Assembly (NCBI GenBank): GCA_013215145.1
Contig: JABSRP010000059.1
Location: forward strand, 1 to 36,854
Reading direction: 5' to 3'
From: Pseudobacteriovorax sp.
Lineage (GTDB): Bacteria > Bdellovibrionota_B > Oligoflexia > Oligoflexales > Oligoflexaceae
Length of the DNA: 36,854 bases
In this document: piece by piece, positions 1 through 7,759 of the stretch
Layout of the letters: the number at the start of each line of letters is the position of its first letter
How positions within the stretch are numbered: the first letter of the stretch is position 1
Made by a program: the position numbers and the translations under genes
Notes under the pieces: model-generated
Database searches by the model: none
What the model saw: only the letters and a program-made list of their open reading frames with translations
Told to the model about the DNA's origin: nothing

Positions 1-1819
1 ACTCGGCTATCTGTGTCGAAGACCGGTAGGTTGTGGTTAGGTGATTAGCCTGGACCCGAGTCACGCCGAGTTCATCTAAGACGTTTTCCCAAGAACCAAA
101 GGAAGCGGCTGGATCAATTTGCTGAGCTGCGTCTCCTGCAATAGTAATAGCAGCTTCGGGGCTTAGGGCACGACCAAGTACATTGCGCTCCATGGGTGCC
201 AGATCTTGAGCCTCATCAATGACGATGTGATTATAGGTTTTAATATGGCCTTTTTCATTGGCTTTGCCGCGCTTGAGAAAGTAAAGTTCCAGAAGGATGG
301 CAAAATCTTCGCTATCGATCGTACCAGAAACATCTAGCTCGTCTTGATCCTGAAGTGAGGTGCCGTCAATGGTGGCTAGCTTTTCAGTATCGATGTTTTG
401 ATAGCGCTGTTGAGTAGTGGCGCCAAGCTGATCCACCGAATAACTAGCGACCTGATTGATCATATCTTTGGTGATTGTGCCATGGGACTCTTCTTGAATC
501 AGTTCCAATATATTCCTGTTAGTAAAAAGATCGACGCGATCATCGGCAACATTGAGGGCTTCTTTGCGTATTTTGGTAAAGAATTGCTTTACAACGTTGG
601 TTCGTTGCTTACGAGCTTTCGATTGGGAATCACCTGGTAAGTTCAGGATGTAGTCACGTTCTGCCAATTGCAAGCGTTCAATCATCGCGAGATCAGTTCG
701 TTTGAGCAGAATAGAGACAGCCTTTTCAGAGCCTGGCAGTTTCTTTTCCATGGTCTTAGCGATGTCATCGATTTGAATAGCAATAAGGGCTTTAAAGCCG
801 ATGCGTAAGGCCGGGTGACGTTTGAGCTTGATCACGTTGCCAGGAGTATCTGGGTAAATATTTTTTGGCAGTCTACGAATCATGCGTCGAGCCTCACGAC
901 CAATCCAGTGCTCAAAGGTTGTGATTTCGACATCCTGCAAACCTAAGCTGTCCAGCAGCCTACGCGACAATCTTACTAGGCCCATTTCGGGAACGATAAC
1001 GATCATTTTTTTAGGGGAAAAGCGACGCTTGTCCTGATAGTTCAAAAACGCCATGCGGTGAAGCGCAACGGTGGTTTTTCCACAGCCAGCACCACCAAGA
1101 ATAAGCAGAGGATCGTCAATATCTGAATTTAATAACCTGTATTGTTCGGGGTCGAGGAGCGCAGCAATGTCGGCTGAGGGACCTCCCGATTGACCTGTTC
1201 CTATAGACTGTTGAGACCGACTGGCTGTTCCCGCACCCCCAGTTAGTACAGGAAGTCCGCGGCCAGCAAGAGTCCACTTATCGTCTCTTAGAACAAGGTT
1301 TTTTGCTCCGCTGGTGATTTGTACAAGTCTACCTCTCTCAATGGTCAAGACCCTGCGAGACAGCACCACACCTTCGGCCAAACGACCTGGAAGCTCCTCT
1401 TCATACTCCTCGCCCTCTCGATAGTTAAAGAAAATGCGTGATACGGGGGCATGCCTCCAGTCAATGATGGGGAGCTTGGCACGATCTAAAAACGTTTGGT
1501 GGCCCAATAAAATATCTTTGGTTTTACCACCTTCTTTCAGTTTGAGATGGGCGAAGTACGGACATAATGGCTCCGGTATTGACTCGGATGAGCTGCGATC
1601 CATGAGCGCCCTTTGGGTATTCATCTGGTCGAAAATTGCAGGCAAATCATCTGGTTTTGCCTTTGCAGCCTCGTCTCGGAGCTCTTCAAGGCGTCGGCTT
1701 ACTTCTGAATTATCAGATTGCCTCTTTTTAAAAGCAGCAAGGATGGTATCGCGGATGGTTGATAGCAGGGCCTCTTCTTCTTGAACGATCTCAATATCTT
1801 CGGGAGTTAGTTCGGGCAC
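1..1819 (-). CDS. HelD-like superfamily 1 (UvrD/Rep-type) helicase, C-terminus beyond window
   Basis: An open frame of 606 codons runs to the left window edge. Visible motifs in order: a Q motif (DPEQYRLL, about residues 223-230), Walker A GGAGCGKT (242-249), Walker B VIDEAQDL (533-540), the GDAAQQID motif (562-569) and the TTYRSS motif (596-601). Before the ATPase core lies a charged, probably coiled N-terminus and the segment GHQTFLDRAKLPIIDWRHAP (106-125), which resembles the conserved GR..LfD...IIDWRAP block of HelD-type helicases. HelD proteins of Gram-positive bacteria release stalled RNA polymerase; whether this homologue does so is inference. I chose the GTG at 1819 because AAGGTGA lies four bases upstream; a TTG at 1834 is the alternative. 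A long gap upstream suggests its own promoter. The last helicase motifs lie outside the window. Confidence 0.85.
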   Translation of the reverse strand, partial: MPELTPEDIEIVQEEEALLSTIRDTILAAFKKRQSDNSEVSRRLEELRDEAAKAKPDDLPAIFDQMNTQRALMDRSSSESIPEPLCPYFAHLKLKEGGKTKDILLGHQTFLDRAKLPIIDWRHAPVSRIFFNYREGEEYEEELPGRLAEGVVLSRRVLTIERGRLVQITSGAKNLVLRDDKWTLAGRGLPVLTGGAGTASRSQQSIGTGQSGGPSADIAALLDPEQYRLLNSDIDDPLLILGGAGCGKTTVALHRMAFLNYQDKRRFSPKKMIVIVPEMGLVRLSRRLLDSLGLQDVEITTFEHWIGREARRMIRRLPKNIYPDTPGNVIKLKRHPALRIGFKALIAIQIDDIAKTMEKKLPGSEKAVSILLKRTDLAMIERLQLAERDYILNLPGDSQSKARKQRTNVVKQFFTKIRKEALNVADDRVDLFTNRNILELIQEESHGTITKDMINQVASYSVDQLGATTQQRYQNIDTEKLATIDGTSLQDQDELDVSGTIDSEDFAILLELYFLKRGKANEKGHIKTYNHIVIDEAQDLAPMERNVLGRALSPEAAITIAGDAAQQIDPAASFGSWENVLDELGVTRVQANHLTTTYRSSTQIAE

Positions 1820-2260
1820 TTGGTCACCTTTCAAATCGGCGTGAAATGAGGCCCAAAAGATTACCCTGAGCTCACGGCGATGGACAAGTCTGATTTTTAT
1901 TAAAAATAGCCTTAGTATTAAACGGTTGTTTGAGACATTAGAGCGTCAATTTAGATATTTTTCCGTTTCTCCCCTGAAATTTCAAGGTCTAGGAGGCGTT
2001 CGTCAGCGAGGGCCAACATTTTTTGTAGAATTATTAGTCTTTTGTGATGTTTTTAAAATTTTTTATTCATAAATCATCAAATTTGATTTTCGTATTGTTG
2101 TAATTATTGAGATAAATGGCCGTAGGGCCAGGCAATAATAGTAATAAATCCTCGAAATTATTAAGTATGTCAAAAAGTGCTTTACAACGTAACCAAAGCT
2201 GCTATTATAAATATGCCAATATGGCTTCTGTTGTTCATTTATTGTCGTGGAGATTGAATT
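1820..2260. other. AT-rich intergenic region between divergent genes
   Basis: About 440 bases separate the divergently transcribed helicase and protease genes. It is AT-rich and holds no credible gene; open frames here lack a ribosome-binding site or continue as shadows of the protease. It must contain the helicase promoter, which I could not pick out with confidence, and the protease promoter annotated at 2181-2211. A small GC-rich hairpin (TGGCC / GGCCA, 2117-2130) stands out from the AT-rich surroundings. Confidence 0.6.
2181..2211 (+). promoter_or_regulatory. Candidate sigma-70 promoter of the subtilisin-like lipoprotein gene
   Basis: TTTACA at 2181-2186 is a good -35 match. The -10 is either ATTATA (2204-2209, 17-base spacer) or the closer match TATAAA (2206-2211, 19-base spacer). 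It ends about 50 bases before the protease ATG, leaving a normal leader. Read by eye only. Confidence 0.45.
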
Positions 2261-4066
2261 ATGTGGCGAGCGAACCCCCGTGTGGGCCTTCCTTTTCTCA
2301 TGGCCGTTGCAGTACTGCAAGGTTGTAACAATTCACCGGAAAAACTAGACCAGAGAACGATACCTGAAGAGTTTGTTGAAGGTAGTTTCGTTGTTGAGAC
2401 AGCTGGTTTATCCGAAACTTCTGAGGAGGATCAATCATCTCTGTTAGCTTTGAGTCAGCAAATTGCTGCTGATAAAGGTTGTAAAGCTGCCGTGAATAAT
2501 ATCGCTTGGGCGCAAACCCAATCGATGTCAACGAGCTTGACGAATACCTTTCATCTCGAACTAACCAACTGTACCCTTGACGAGTCTTCGACTGACGAAG
2601 TTCTTGTTAAACTTCTTGAGAGCGATCTTGTTAACACTGCGAAAGCTGACGCGGTTCTCCGCACTAGCGTTGTGGAAAACGATCAGTACAAGAGCCGCCA
2701 ATATTACCTTAACAATATCCGCCGTGATGATGCCTGTGATTTGACACAAGATGGTGGCAAAGAGGTTGTTGTTGCGGTTGTGGATTCTGGTGTTCAGAAA
2801 AACCACCCTGACTTAGTTGATGTATTTTATAAAAATGCTAACGGACAGGTGATCGGTGCTAACTTTGTAGGCAAAGGTCGAAGTGGACAGCCTGACTCTA
2901 ACTGGGGTGATGGTAACGGTCATGGTACTCACGTTGCTGGACTTGTCGGAGCAGCTGCCAATAACCGTGCTGGTATCGCTGGCGTTGGTGCTTGTCAAAA
3001 CGTAAAAATCATGCCTATCAGAGCCATGAATGACCGAGGTCAGGGTAACTCAATCGAAATCGATCGAGCGATCCAATGGGCGGCGGCTAATGGTGCTGAT
3101 ATCATTAACTTGTCTCTAGGTAGTAACCAAACAGCTCGGTCAAAGAGAAGTTCACACCCGAGCGCACTTTATCAGTCTTTGAACGATAGAGGTGTCATTG
3201 TTTTTGCTGCTGCGGGTAACGATGGTTTCCAAAATGGGTCGCGAAGCGGACGAGGGTATATCTACTCTTACCCAGCTAGTTACGATAATGTGATCGCGGT
3301 TGGCGCAACAGATAGTCGTGATCGATTGACTGGTTTTTCCGTCTACGGTGATCACATTGATATCGCGGCTCCTGGTCAGCAAACTTTATCGACATACCCT
3401 GGTTCTAGATACCAAAACCTAAGCGGAACCTCGATGGCGACTCCTATTGCCGCCGGAGCTTATGCACTTGCCCTTTCGGCTGCCCGATCTTGGGGTGCTG
3501 ATAAGCTGTACCATGACGAAGTTGAGAAAATGTTAATGGATACAGTAAACCCAGCAGTTTCTTTTCAGCGAAACCGTATCATAGCTGGTGGCATCATCGA
3601 CACAAGCGCTATGGTTGAGAGCATGAAAGAGCGTTTTGATGACGGTAGTGGTGAAACACCAACTCCAGACCCAATCGTTCCGCCAACTCCTACACCTAAT
3701 CCCGAAGACCCAGAGGAAGAAGAGCCTCAGCCAGAGCCGACGCCTCCTTCCGATTCCGACTTTGGTTTTGTTGGCCTTCAGAATGGTCAATCGCTGACTG
3801 GACCTGTAAGAATTAGCGTTGCTAATTGGCCAGAAGGAACGCACCGCGTAAAACTATACTGGATCACCGGAAATGAGTACTTTACTCCAAGAAGCTTTAT
3901 CTCTCTTGGGTATAGAGATCTAACACGTGACCGATCTGCTGTAACTACTCCCGAAAGGTACAACCTATTCGGAACACGTTACCTGGTTGCTGAAGCCGTA
4001 GATGAAAGAAATCGAAGGCTAGAAGTCACTGCCATCGCACTTCGAGGACTAACGTCGCGTCGATAA
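2261..4066 (+). CDS. Subtilisin-like (S8) serine protease, predicted lipoprotein
   Basis: A secreted peptidase with all S8 catalytic motifs: Asp175 in VVDSGV, His221 in GHGTHVAG, oxyanion Asn320 in AAGND and Ser391 in GTSMATP. The N-terminus is a lipoprotein signal ending in LQGC (Cys22), so the mature enzyme is probably lipid-anchored in the envelope. Residues 30-150 look like an inhibitor-type propeptide. A Pro/Glu/Asp-rich linker (about 462-500) joins the catalytic domain to a roughly 100-residue beta-rich C-terminal module that could bind a surface or substrate. Start: ATG 2261 with GTGGAG about nine bases upstream. The gene is monocistronic, with its own promoter and a strong terminator. 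Likely role: extracellular or surface protein degradation. The substrate is unknown. Confidence 0.93.
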   Translation: MWRANPRVGLPFLMAVAVLQGCNNSPEKLDQRTIPEEFVEGSFVVETAGLSETSEEDQSSLLALSQQIAADKGCKAAVNNIAWAQTQSMSTSLTNTFHLELTNCTLDESSTDEVLVKLLESDLVNTAKADAVLRTSVVENDQYKSRQYYLNNIRRDDACDLTQDGGKEVVVAVVDSGVQKNHPDLVDVFYKNANGQVIGANFVGKGRSGQPDSNWGDGNGHGTHVAGLVGAAANNRAGIAGVGACQNVKIMPIRAMNDRGQGNSIEIDRAIQWAAANGADIINLSLGSNQTARSKRSSHPSALYQSLNDRGVIVFAAAGNDGFQNGSRSGRGYIYSYPASYDNVIAVGATDSRDRLTGFSVYGDHIDIAAPGQQTLSTYPGSRYQNLSGTSMATPIAAGAYALALSAARSWGADKLYHDEVEKMLMDTVNPAVSFQRNRIIAGGIIDTSAMVESMKERFDDGSGETPTPDPIVPPTPTPNPEDPEEEEPQPEPTPPSDSDFGFVGLQNGQSLTGPVRISVANWPEGTHRVKLYWITGNEYFTPRSFISLGYRDLTRDRSAVTTPERYNLFGTRYLVAEAVDERNRRLEVTAIALRGLTSRR

Positions 4067-4089
4067 TCAAAAGCAAAAGATAGTCTCGG

Positions 4090-4116
4090 GAGCCCGCTTG
4101 TCGGGCTCTTTTTTTT
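4090..4116 (+). terminator. Rho-independent terminator after the protease gene
   Basis: A perfect 7-bp GC-rich stem, GAGCCCG (4090-4096) with CGGGCTC (4102-4108), has a 5-base loop and is followed by eight T. It begins 23 bases after the protease stop codon. Confidence 0.92.
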
Positions 4117-4179
4117 GCGTATACATGAGACTTCATTATCTTCGGATCATTTACTACCGAAACCTATGAGGTCATCATC

Positions 4180-5288
4180 ATGAAATCAAGAGCCGCCATT
4201 GCAGTTGCTGCAGGTAAACCCTTAGAAATTGACGAGATCGAGGTCTCTGGCCCTAAGGCTGGAGAGGTCCTCATTCAGATCGTTGCTGCTGGTGTGTGTC
4301 ACACCGATGCTTTTACCTTGTCGGGAGATGATCCTGAAGGCCTTTTCCCAGCCATTCTTGGTCACGAAGGCGGTGGGATCGTGGTAGAGGTCGGATCTGG
4401 CGTCAGTTCAGTGGAGTTGGGCGATCATGTCATTCCACTGTATACTCCTGAGTGTGGCAAATGTAAGTTCTGCAAATCGGGCAAAACCAATCTATGCCAA
4501 GCTATCAGGTCAACCCAAGGTCAAGGTTTGATGCCTGATGGCACTTCCCGGTTTTCTCGCAATGGTCAGCAGCTTTTTCACTATATGGGTACCTCGACGT
4601 TTTCCGAGTATACCGTACTTCCTGAGATTGCCGTTGCTAAGGTGCCTAAGGCGGCTCCTTTGGATAAAATTTGTTTGTTGGGTTGTGGCATCACCACTGG
4701 CATTGGTGCTGTCTTGAATACAGCTAAGGTTGAGCCGGGAAGCTCCGTTGCTGTCTTCGGGCTTGGCGGTATTGGGCTAAGTGTCATCCAAGGTGCGGTT
4801 ATGGCAAAAGCCGAAAAAATCATCGCTATCGATATCAATTCGGATAAGTTTGAGATGGCAAAAAGCTTTGGTGCAACTGACTTTCTCAATCCAAAAGACC
4901 TTTCGATTCCTCTTGTTGAGGCCATCATAGAAATGACCGATGGCGGAGTTGATTATTCCTTTGAGTGTGTAGGAAGTACTGAGCTTATGAGGTCGGCCTT
5001 AGAGTGCTGTCATAAAGGTTGGGGTGAGTCGGTAATCATTGGTGTAGCAGGTGCCGGTCAAGAAATCTCGACAAGACCATTTCAGCTAGTGACGGGAGGG
5101 TCTGGCGGGGATCAGCATTTGGTGGCGTTAAAGGTCGTACTGAATTGCCGCAATACGTGCAAAACTATATTGATGGAAAAATCGAAATTGATTCTCTTGT
5201 AACCCATAATATGCCTTTGGAAAAAATTAATGATGCCTTTGATCTGATGCATGAAGGAAAAAGCATCCGTAGCGTGGTGATTTTCTAA
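4180..5288 (+). pseudogene. frmA: Class III alcohol dehydrogenase / S-(hydroxymethyl)glutathione dehydrogenase, frameshifted
   Basis: A zinc-dependent medium-chain dehydrogenase that would oxidise S-hydroxymethylglutathione to S-formylglutathione. Visible: Cys40, His62 and Glu63 of the first zinc region; the structural zinc cysteines 92, 95, 98 and 106; Cys169 in LLGCG; the NAD-binding GLGGIG (194-199) followed by Asp218; and the class III stretch GLMPDGTSRF. After TRPFQLVTG the frame breaks at GGGAGGG (5094-5100) and the initial frame ends at 5202 after a nonsense tail. Adding one base near 5096 restores the family's C-terminus (VW, AFGG, GRTELP, then MHEGKSIRSVVIF) up to TAA at 5286-5288, and gives exactly 369 residues, the normal length. 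So this is either a genuine one-base deletion or a sequence error. A small inverted repeat (TTCGG/CCGAA, 4141-4161) precedes the start. The next gene encodes the following enzyme. Confidence 0.9.
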
Positions 5289-5298
5289 GGAGCCTATG

Positions 5299-6132
5299 AT
5301 GGAAAGAATATCTGAGTGCATCTCTCAAGGTGGCACATATAGTCGTTATGAACATGTTTCGAAAGAGACGAAAACTCCTATGAAAATAGGGCTCTTTTTG
5401 CCACCTCAAGCAAAAGATACCCCCGTGCCGGCTCTACTTTGGCTTTCGGGTCTGACCTGTACTGACGAAAACTTTATGGTCAAAGCAGGAGCTCATAGAC
5501 TCGCGGCTCAGTTCGGCTTGGCTATCATTTGCCCAGACACCTCACCTAGAGGTCTAGATCTTCCTGGAGAGCATGACTCTTACGATTTTGGTTCTGGGGC
5601 CGGTTTTTACGTGAATGCTACGGAAAATCCTTGGGCGGAAAATTATCGGATGTACGCCTACATTGTCAATGAGCTTATTCCTCTGGTGCGCGAGTTTTTT
5701 CCTATTTCAGAGTCAATGGCTATCTCTGGCCATTCCATGGGTGGTCACGGCGCTCTTACGATTGGGATTCGAGAGTCTCACCTGTTTACGAGTGTGTCGG
5801 CATTTGCACCTATTTGCCACCCAATAGCCTGCCCTTGGGGTCTTAAGGCATTCCGTGGGTATTTGGGAGAGAATCCTGAAAGTTGGAAACATCACGATGC
5901 GGTGGAGTTACTCAAGTCAAAAAAAGCCTGCTTACCGACGTTGATAGACCAGGGGGATAGTGATGAATTTCTCGAACCTCAATTGGGTTTGCATCACTTG
6001 GAATCTCTATTAACAGAGTTATCAGCACCTGTGACCGTTCGGTGGCAACCGGGATATGACCATTCCTATTTTTTCGTTAGTAGCTTTATCGAGGACCATC
6101 TGCGGTTTCACTTCGAGCACTTGCGAACTTAA
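5299..6132 (+). CDS. frmB: S-formylglutathione hydrolase (esterase D family)
   Basis: Cytosolic alpha/beta hydrolase that cleaves S-formylglutathione to formate and glutathione, the second step of glutathione-dependent formaldehyde removal. Catalytic triad, numbered from the chosen start: Ser146 in GHSMGG, Asp222 in DQGDSDEFL and His255 in YDHSYFF. The family stretch LSGLTCTDENF with its cysteine is present near residues 50-60. Length 277, normal. Two ATGs are adjacent; I prefer the second (5299) because AAGGAG lies six bases upstream, against three for the first (5296). The gene starts ten bases after the restored frmA stop, so the pair is one transcript. Its stop overlaps the stop of the convergent phosphopantetheinyl transferase gene by four bases (TTAA), leaving no room for a terminator between them. 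Confidence 0.95.
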   Translation: MERISECISQGGTYSRYEHVSKETKTPMKIGLFLPPQAKDTPVPALLWLSGLTCTDENFMVKAGAHRLAAQFGLAIICPDTSPRGLDLPGEHDSYDFGSGAGFYVNATENPWAENYRMYAYIVNELIPLVREFFPISESMAISGHSMGGHGALTIGIRESHLFTSVSAFAPICHPIACPWGLKAFRGYLGENPESWKHHDAVELLKSKKACLPTLIDQGDSDEFLEPQLGLHHLESLLTELSAPVTVRWQPGYDHSYFFVSSFIEDHLRFHFEHLRT

Positions 6133-6683
6133 GGACGGCCATGATTTAGGGGTTTGGGCTTTAGTGTTGTGGCTGCTGCAAAGCGGCCATGATGAGTCAG
6201 GGACACAGGTAGCTGATCACCAAGGTTGGTCAAGTAAACGGGAATGCCGTGGCTGTTTTTTATGATTGATCCGGGAAGCGAAAATAAAGCATTTGCAGCT
6301 CTTCGTGCCGCTTGGCTCTGGGTTTCTTGACCTTGGATTTCGACGAGCTTATGAATAGCTTCATCGTCCTGTGATGCTACACTAGCAAAAATATAGTTAG
6401 CATTGACCTCTAGCTCTACCGAAAGGGCACCTAGGCCTCGATAAGACACAGACGTTTGGTTTTTGGAAACAACAAAATTTCTGGCGGATGACTTGATGTT
6501 GGGATCTATTTGTTGGAAAGCCTTGTAGGCAGATTCTTTGATGGCCCAGATCATCCATACCTCTGTAGGGCAATCATGAAAGAGTTTGAAGTGAGCCTCG
6601 TCATTTGAGAGAATGCGTTCTAAAAATCTGGGGTGCAGCTCGCTATCAAGCAAATCGACGATGTCGTTCCCGATGACTGAAAT
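6129..6683 (-). CDS. 4'-phosphopantetheinyl transferase (AcpS-like)
   Basis: Transfers the phosphopantetheine arm of coenzyme A to a carrier-protein serine. Visible: the N-terminal IGNDIVDL (Asp7 and Asp10, magnesium site) and WAIKESAYKA (Trp46, Lys49, Glu50, Lys54), the family's W..KE...K signature, with an extended C-terminal half. The open frame extends upstream to 6845, but that extra part lies wholly inside the acyltransferase gene in another frame and does not look like protein of this family. There is no ATG near the conserved N-terminus. The best fit is ATT at 6683, with GGAAGAG just upstream, giving 184 residues. This is the last gene of the fatty-acid-like operon, so its natural substrate is probably the carrier protein encoded at 7509-7757. 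Confidence 0.85.
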   Translation of the reverse strand: MSVIGNDIVDLLDSELHPRFLERILSNDEAHFKLFHDCPTEVWMIWAIKESAYKAFQQIDPNIKSSARNFVVSKNQTSVSYRGLGALSVELEVNANYIFASVASQDDEAIHKLVEIQGQETQSQAARRAANALFSLPGSIIKNSHGIPVYLTNLGDQLPVSLTHHGRFAAATTLKPKPLNHGRP

Positions 6684-7413
6684 ATTGCTCTTCCATTTCT
6701 TTGAGTTTTTGCATGATGTAAAGCGAAACTTCTTTATCGTAGCGTTTACCTTCACAAGAAAATCCAGGTATCGATAGCTCTTCAAACATAATTTGAAACT
6801 CTTCGCCATGCTTTGGAAAGTTACTATATTCCTTTTGGCTTTCACCGCGACAGTAGGTGGCTAAGATTGTACATTCAGGATTTTCACGAATCAATGATCC
6901 AACTCCATAGGTGGTAGCGTCTAAATCTATGCGTCCGATACGTGAGCGACCTCCCTCGGGAAAAATACAAAGAGACTGACCCTGAGATAGAAGGAACTTT
7001 AGCTTGTTCATCGTAAGCGTTCGGCTTTTGCTGCGTCCTTGACGCTCGACATAAACGCATTTTCCAAGGTAGCACATTAGCCTAAGTGGGATATTACGAC
7101 CAAAATTCCTAATTTCAGGAACGTTCCATGGGAAAACCTTAAATTGGCTAACAAAGCGCTTAATATCGAAAAGAGACCAAGTGATGATCCAAGAGTCGAT
7201 CAGGGTTAAATGGTTTGATACGATAATAATCGGTTTATCGCCGGCTTCTTCGATAAGTTTTCTGGCTAGGCGACGGGTTTCCGAAAGATTTCGAATCCGA
7301 TATTTCATGCCAAACCTGAGAACTATGATAAATAATCCAGTAAAATATGGCGTACTAAGAAACGACAGCAGGATTTGCAATCGTATGCTTATTTTCTGAC
7401 GAGTATTTAGCAA
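6646..7413 (-). CDS. PlsC-like lysophospholipid/glycerolipid acyltransferase
   Basis: Membrane acyltransferase of the PlsC/LPLAT family. Numbered from the chosen start it shows a hydrophobic N-terminal segment (about 13-36), the NH-x4-D motif NHLTLID (His68, Asp73), and the phosphate-binding FPEGGRSR (Glu153, Gly154, Arg156), in which the usual Thr of EGTR is Gly. The longest open frame starts with TTG at 7443 without a visible ribosome-binding site; TTG at 7413 has GAAGGAA about nine bases upstream and is preferred. The 3' end overlaps the conserved start of the phosphopantetheinyl transferase gene by about 38 bases, suggesting coupled translation. In this operon it is the likely terminal step, moving the finished acyl chain from carrier protein to a lipid acceptor. 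The acceptor is unknown. Confidence 0.88.
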   Translation of the reverse strand: MLNTRQKISIRLQILLSFLSTPYFTGLFIIVLRFGMKYRIRNLSETRRLARKLIEEAGDKPIIIVSNHLTLIDSWIITWSLFDIKRFVSQFKVFPWNVPEIRNFGRNIPLRLMCYLGKCVYVERQGRSKSRTLTMNKLKFLLSQGQSLCIFPEGGRSRIGRIDLDATTYGVGSLIRENPECTILATYCRGESQKEYSNFPKHGEEFQIMFEELSIPGFSCEGKRYDKEVSLYIMQKLKEMEEQYFSHRERHRRFA

Positions 7414-7458
7414 TGCTTTGTGTTCCTTCGGTGAAGTACTCAAAACAACAAGTTACAA

Positions 7459-7489
7459 GGTCTTGGGACCTTTACGAGTTCCCAAGACC
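7459..7489 (-). terminator. Intercistronic hairpin between carrier protein and acyltransferase genes
   Basis: A perfect 10-bp inverted repeat, GGTCTTGGGA (7459-7468) and TCCCAAGACC (7480-7489), with an 11-base loop. On the transcribed strand it is followed only by a loosely T-rich stretch, so it may be a partial terminator or an RNA processing/stability element that lowers expression of the two downstream genes relative to the carrier protein. Confidence 0.55.
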
Positions 7490-7508
7490 AACCAGCTATC
7501 ATCCTAGC

Positions 7509-7757
7509 TTAGTTTTTGAGTTTTTGCACCAGGCTAACCGCATCACCGATGGTGCTAATGCCGTCAGCATCGTCATCAGAGATCTCAAGATCAAACTTAT
7601 CTTCAAAATCTAGGACGATATCCACAAGACGAGCAGAGTTTACCTGTAGATCATTGAGGATGTGAGTATTGTTGTCGAGGTTTTTTAGAGCCTCTTCATT
7701 TTTAGCATGCTTTGACACAATACTTACAACATCTGAGTAAATTTCGTTGGTTTCCAT
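7509..7757 (-). CDS. Acyl carrier protein, atypical phosphopantetheine site
   Basis: A small acidic protein of 82 residues with acyl-carrier-protein architecture: helix I, the segment NDLQVNSARLVDIVLDFEDK carrying the attachment serine (Ser41), then FDLEI and the C-terminal T-I-G-D-A helix. The usual DSL is replaced by N-S-A: the Asp before the serine is Asn and the Leu after it is Ala. ATG 7757 is chosen because GGAG lies six bases upstream; the longer ATG at 7769 has no good ribosome-binding site and would overlap the ketosynthase gene. The start lies two bases after the ketosynthase stop, so translation is probably coupled. It should carry the growing acyl chain for this operon's enzymes. 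The altered site suggests it is specialised and modified by the operon's own transferase. Confidence 0.88.
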   Translation of the reverse strand: METNEIYSDVVSIVSKHAKNEEALKNLDNNTHILNDLQVNSARLVDIVLDFEDKFDLEISDDDADGISTIGDAVSLVQKLKN

Positions 7758-7759
7758 GT

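Noticed and set aside
1434..1784. 116-codon plus-strand frame
   Set aside because: Antisense to the helicase gene, whose motifs are clear on the minus strand.
5090..5110. Programmed frameshift in frmA
   Set aside because: No slippery heptamer of the usual X-XXY-YYZ kind or downstream structure is evident, and the family does not use recoding; deletion or sequence error is simpler.
6684..6845. Upstream extension of the phosphopantetheinyl transferase frame to an ATG at 6845
   Set aside because: It lies entirely inside the acyltransferase gene in another frame, is Lys/Phe/Ser-rich, and does not resemble the family's N-terminus.
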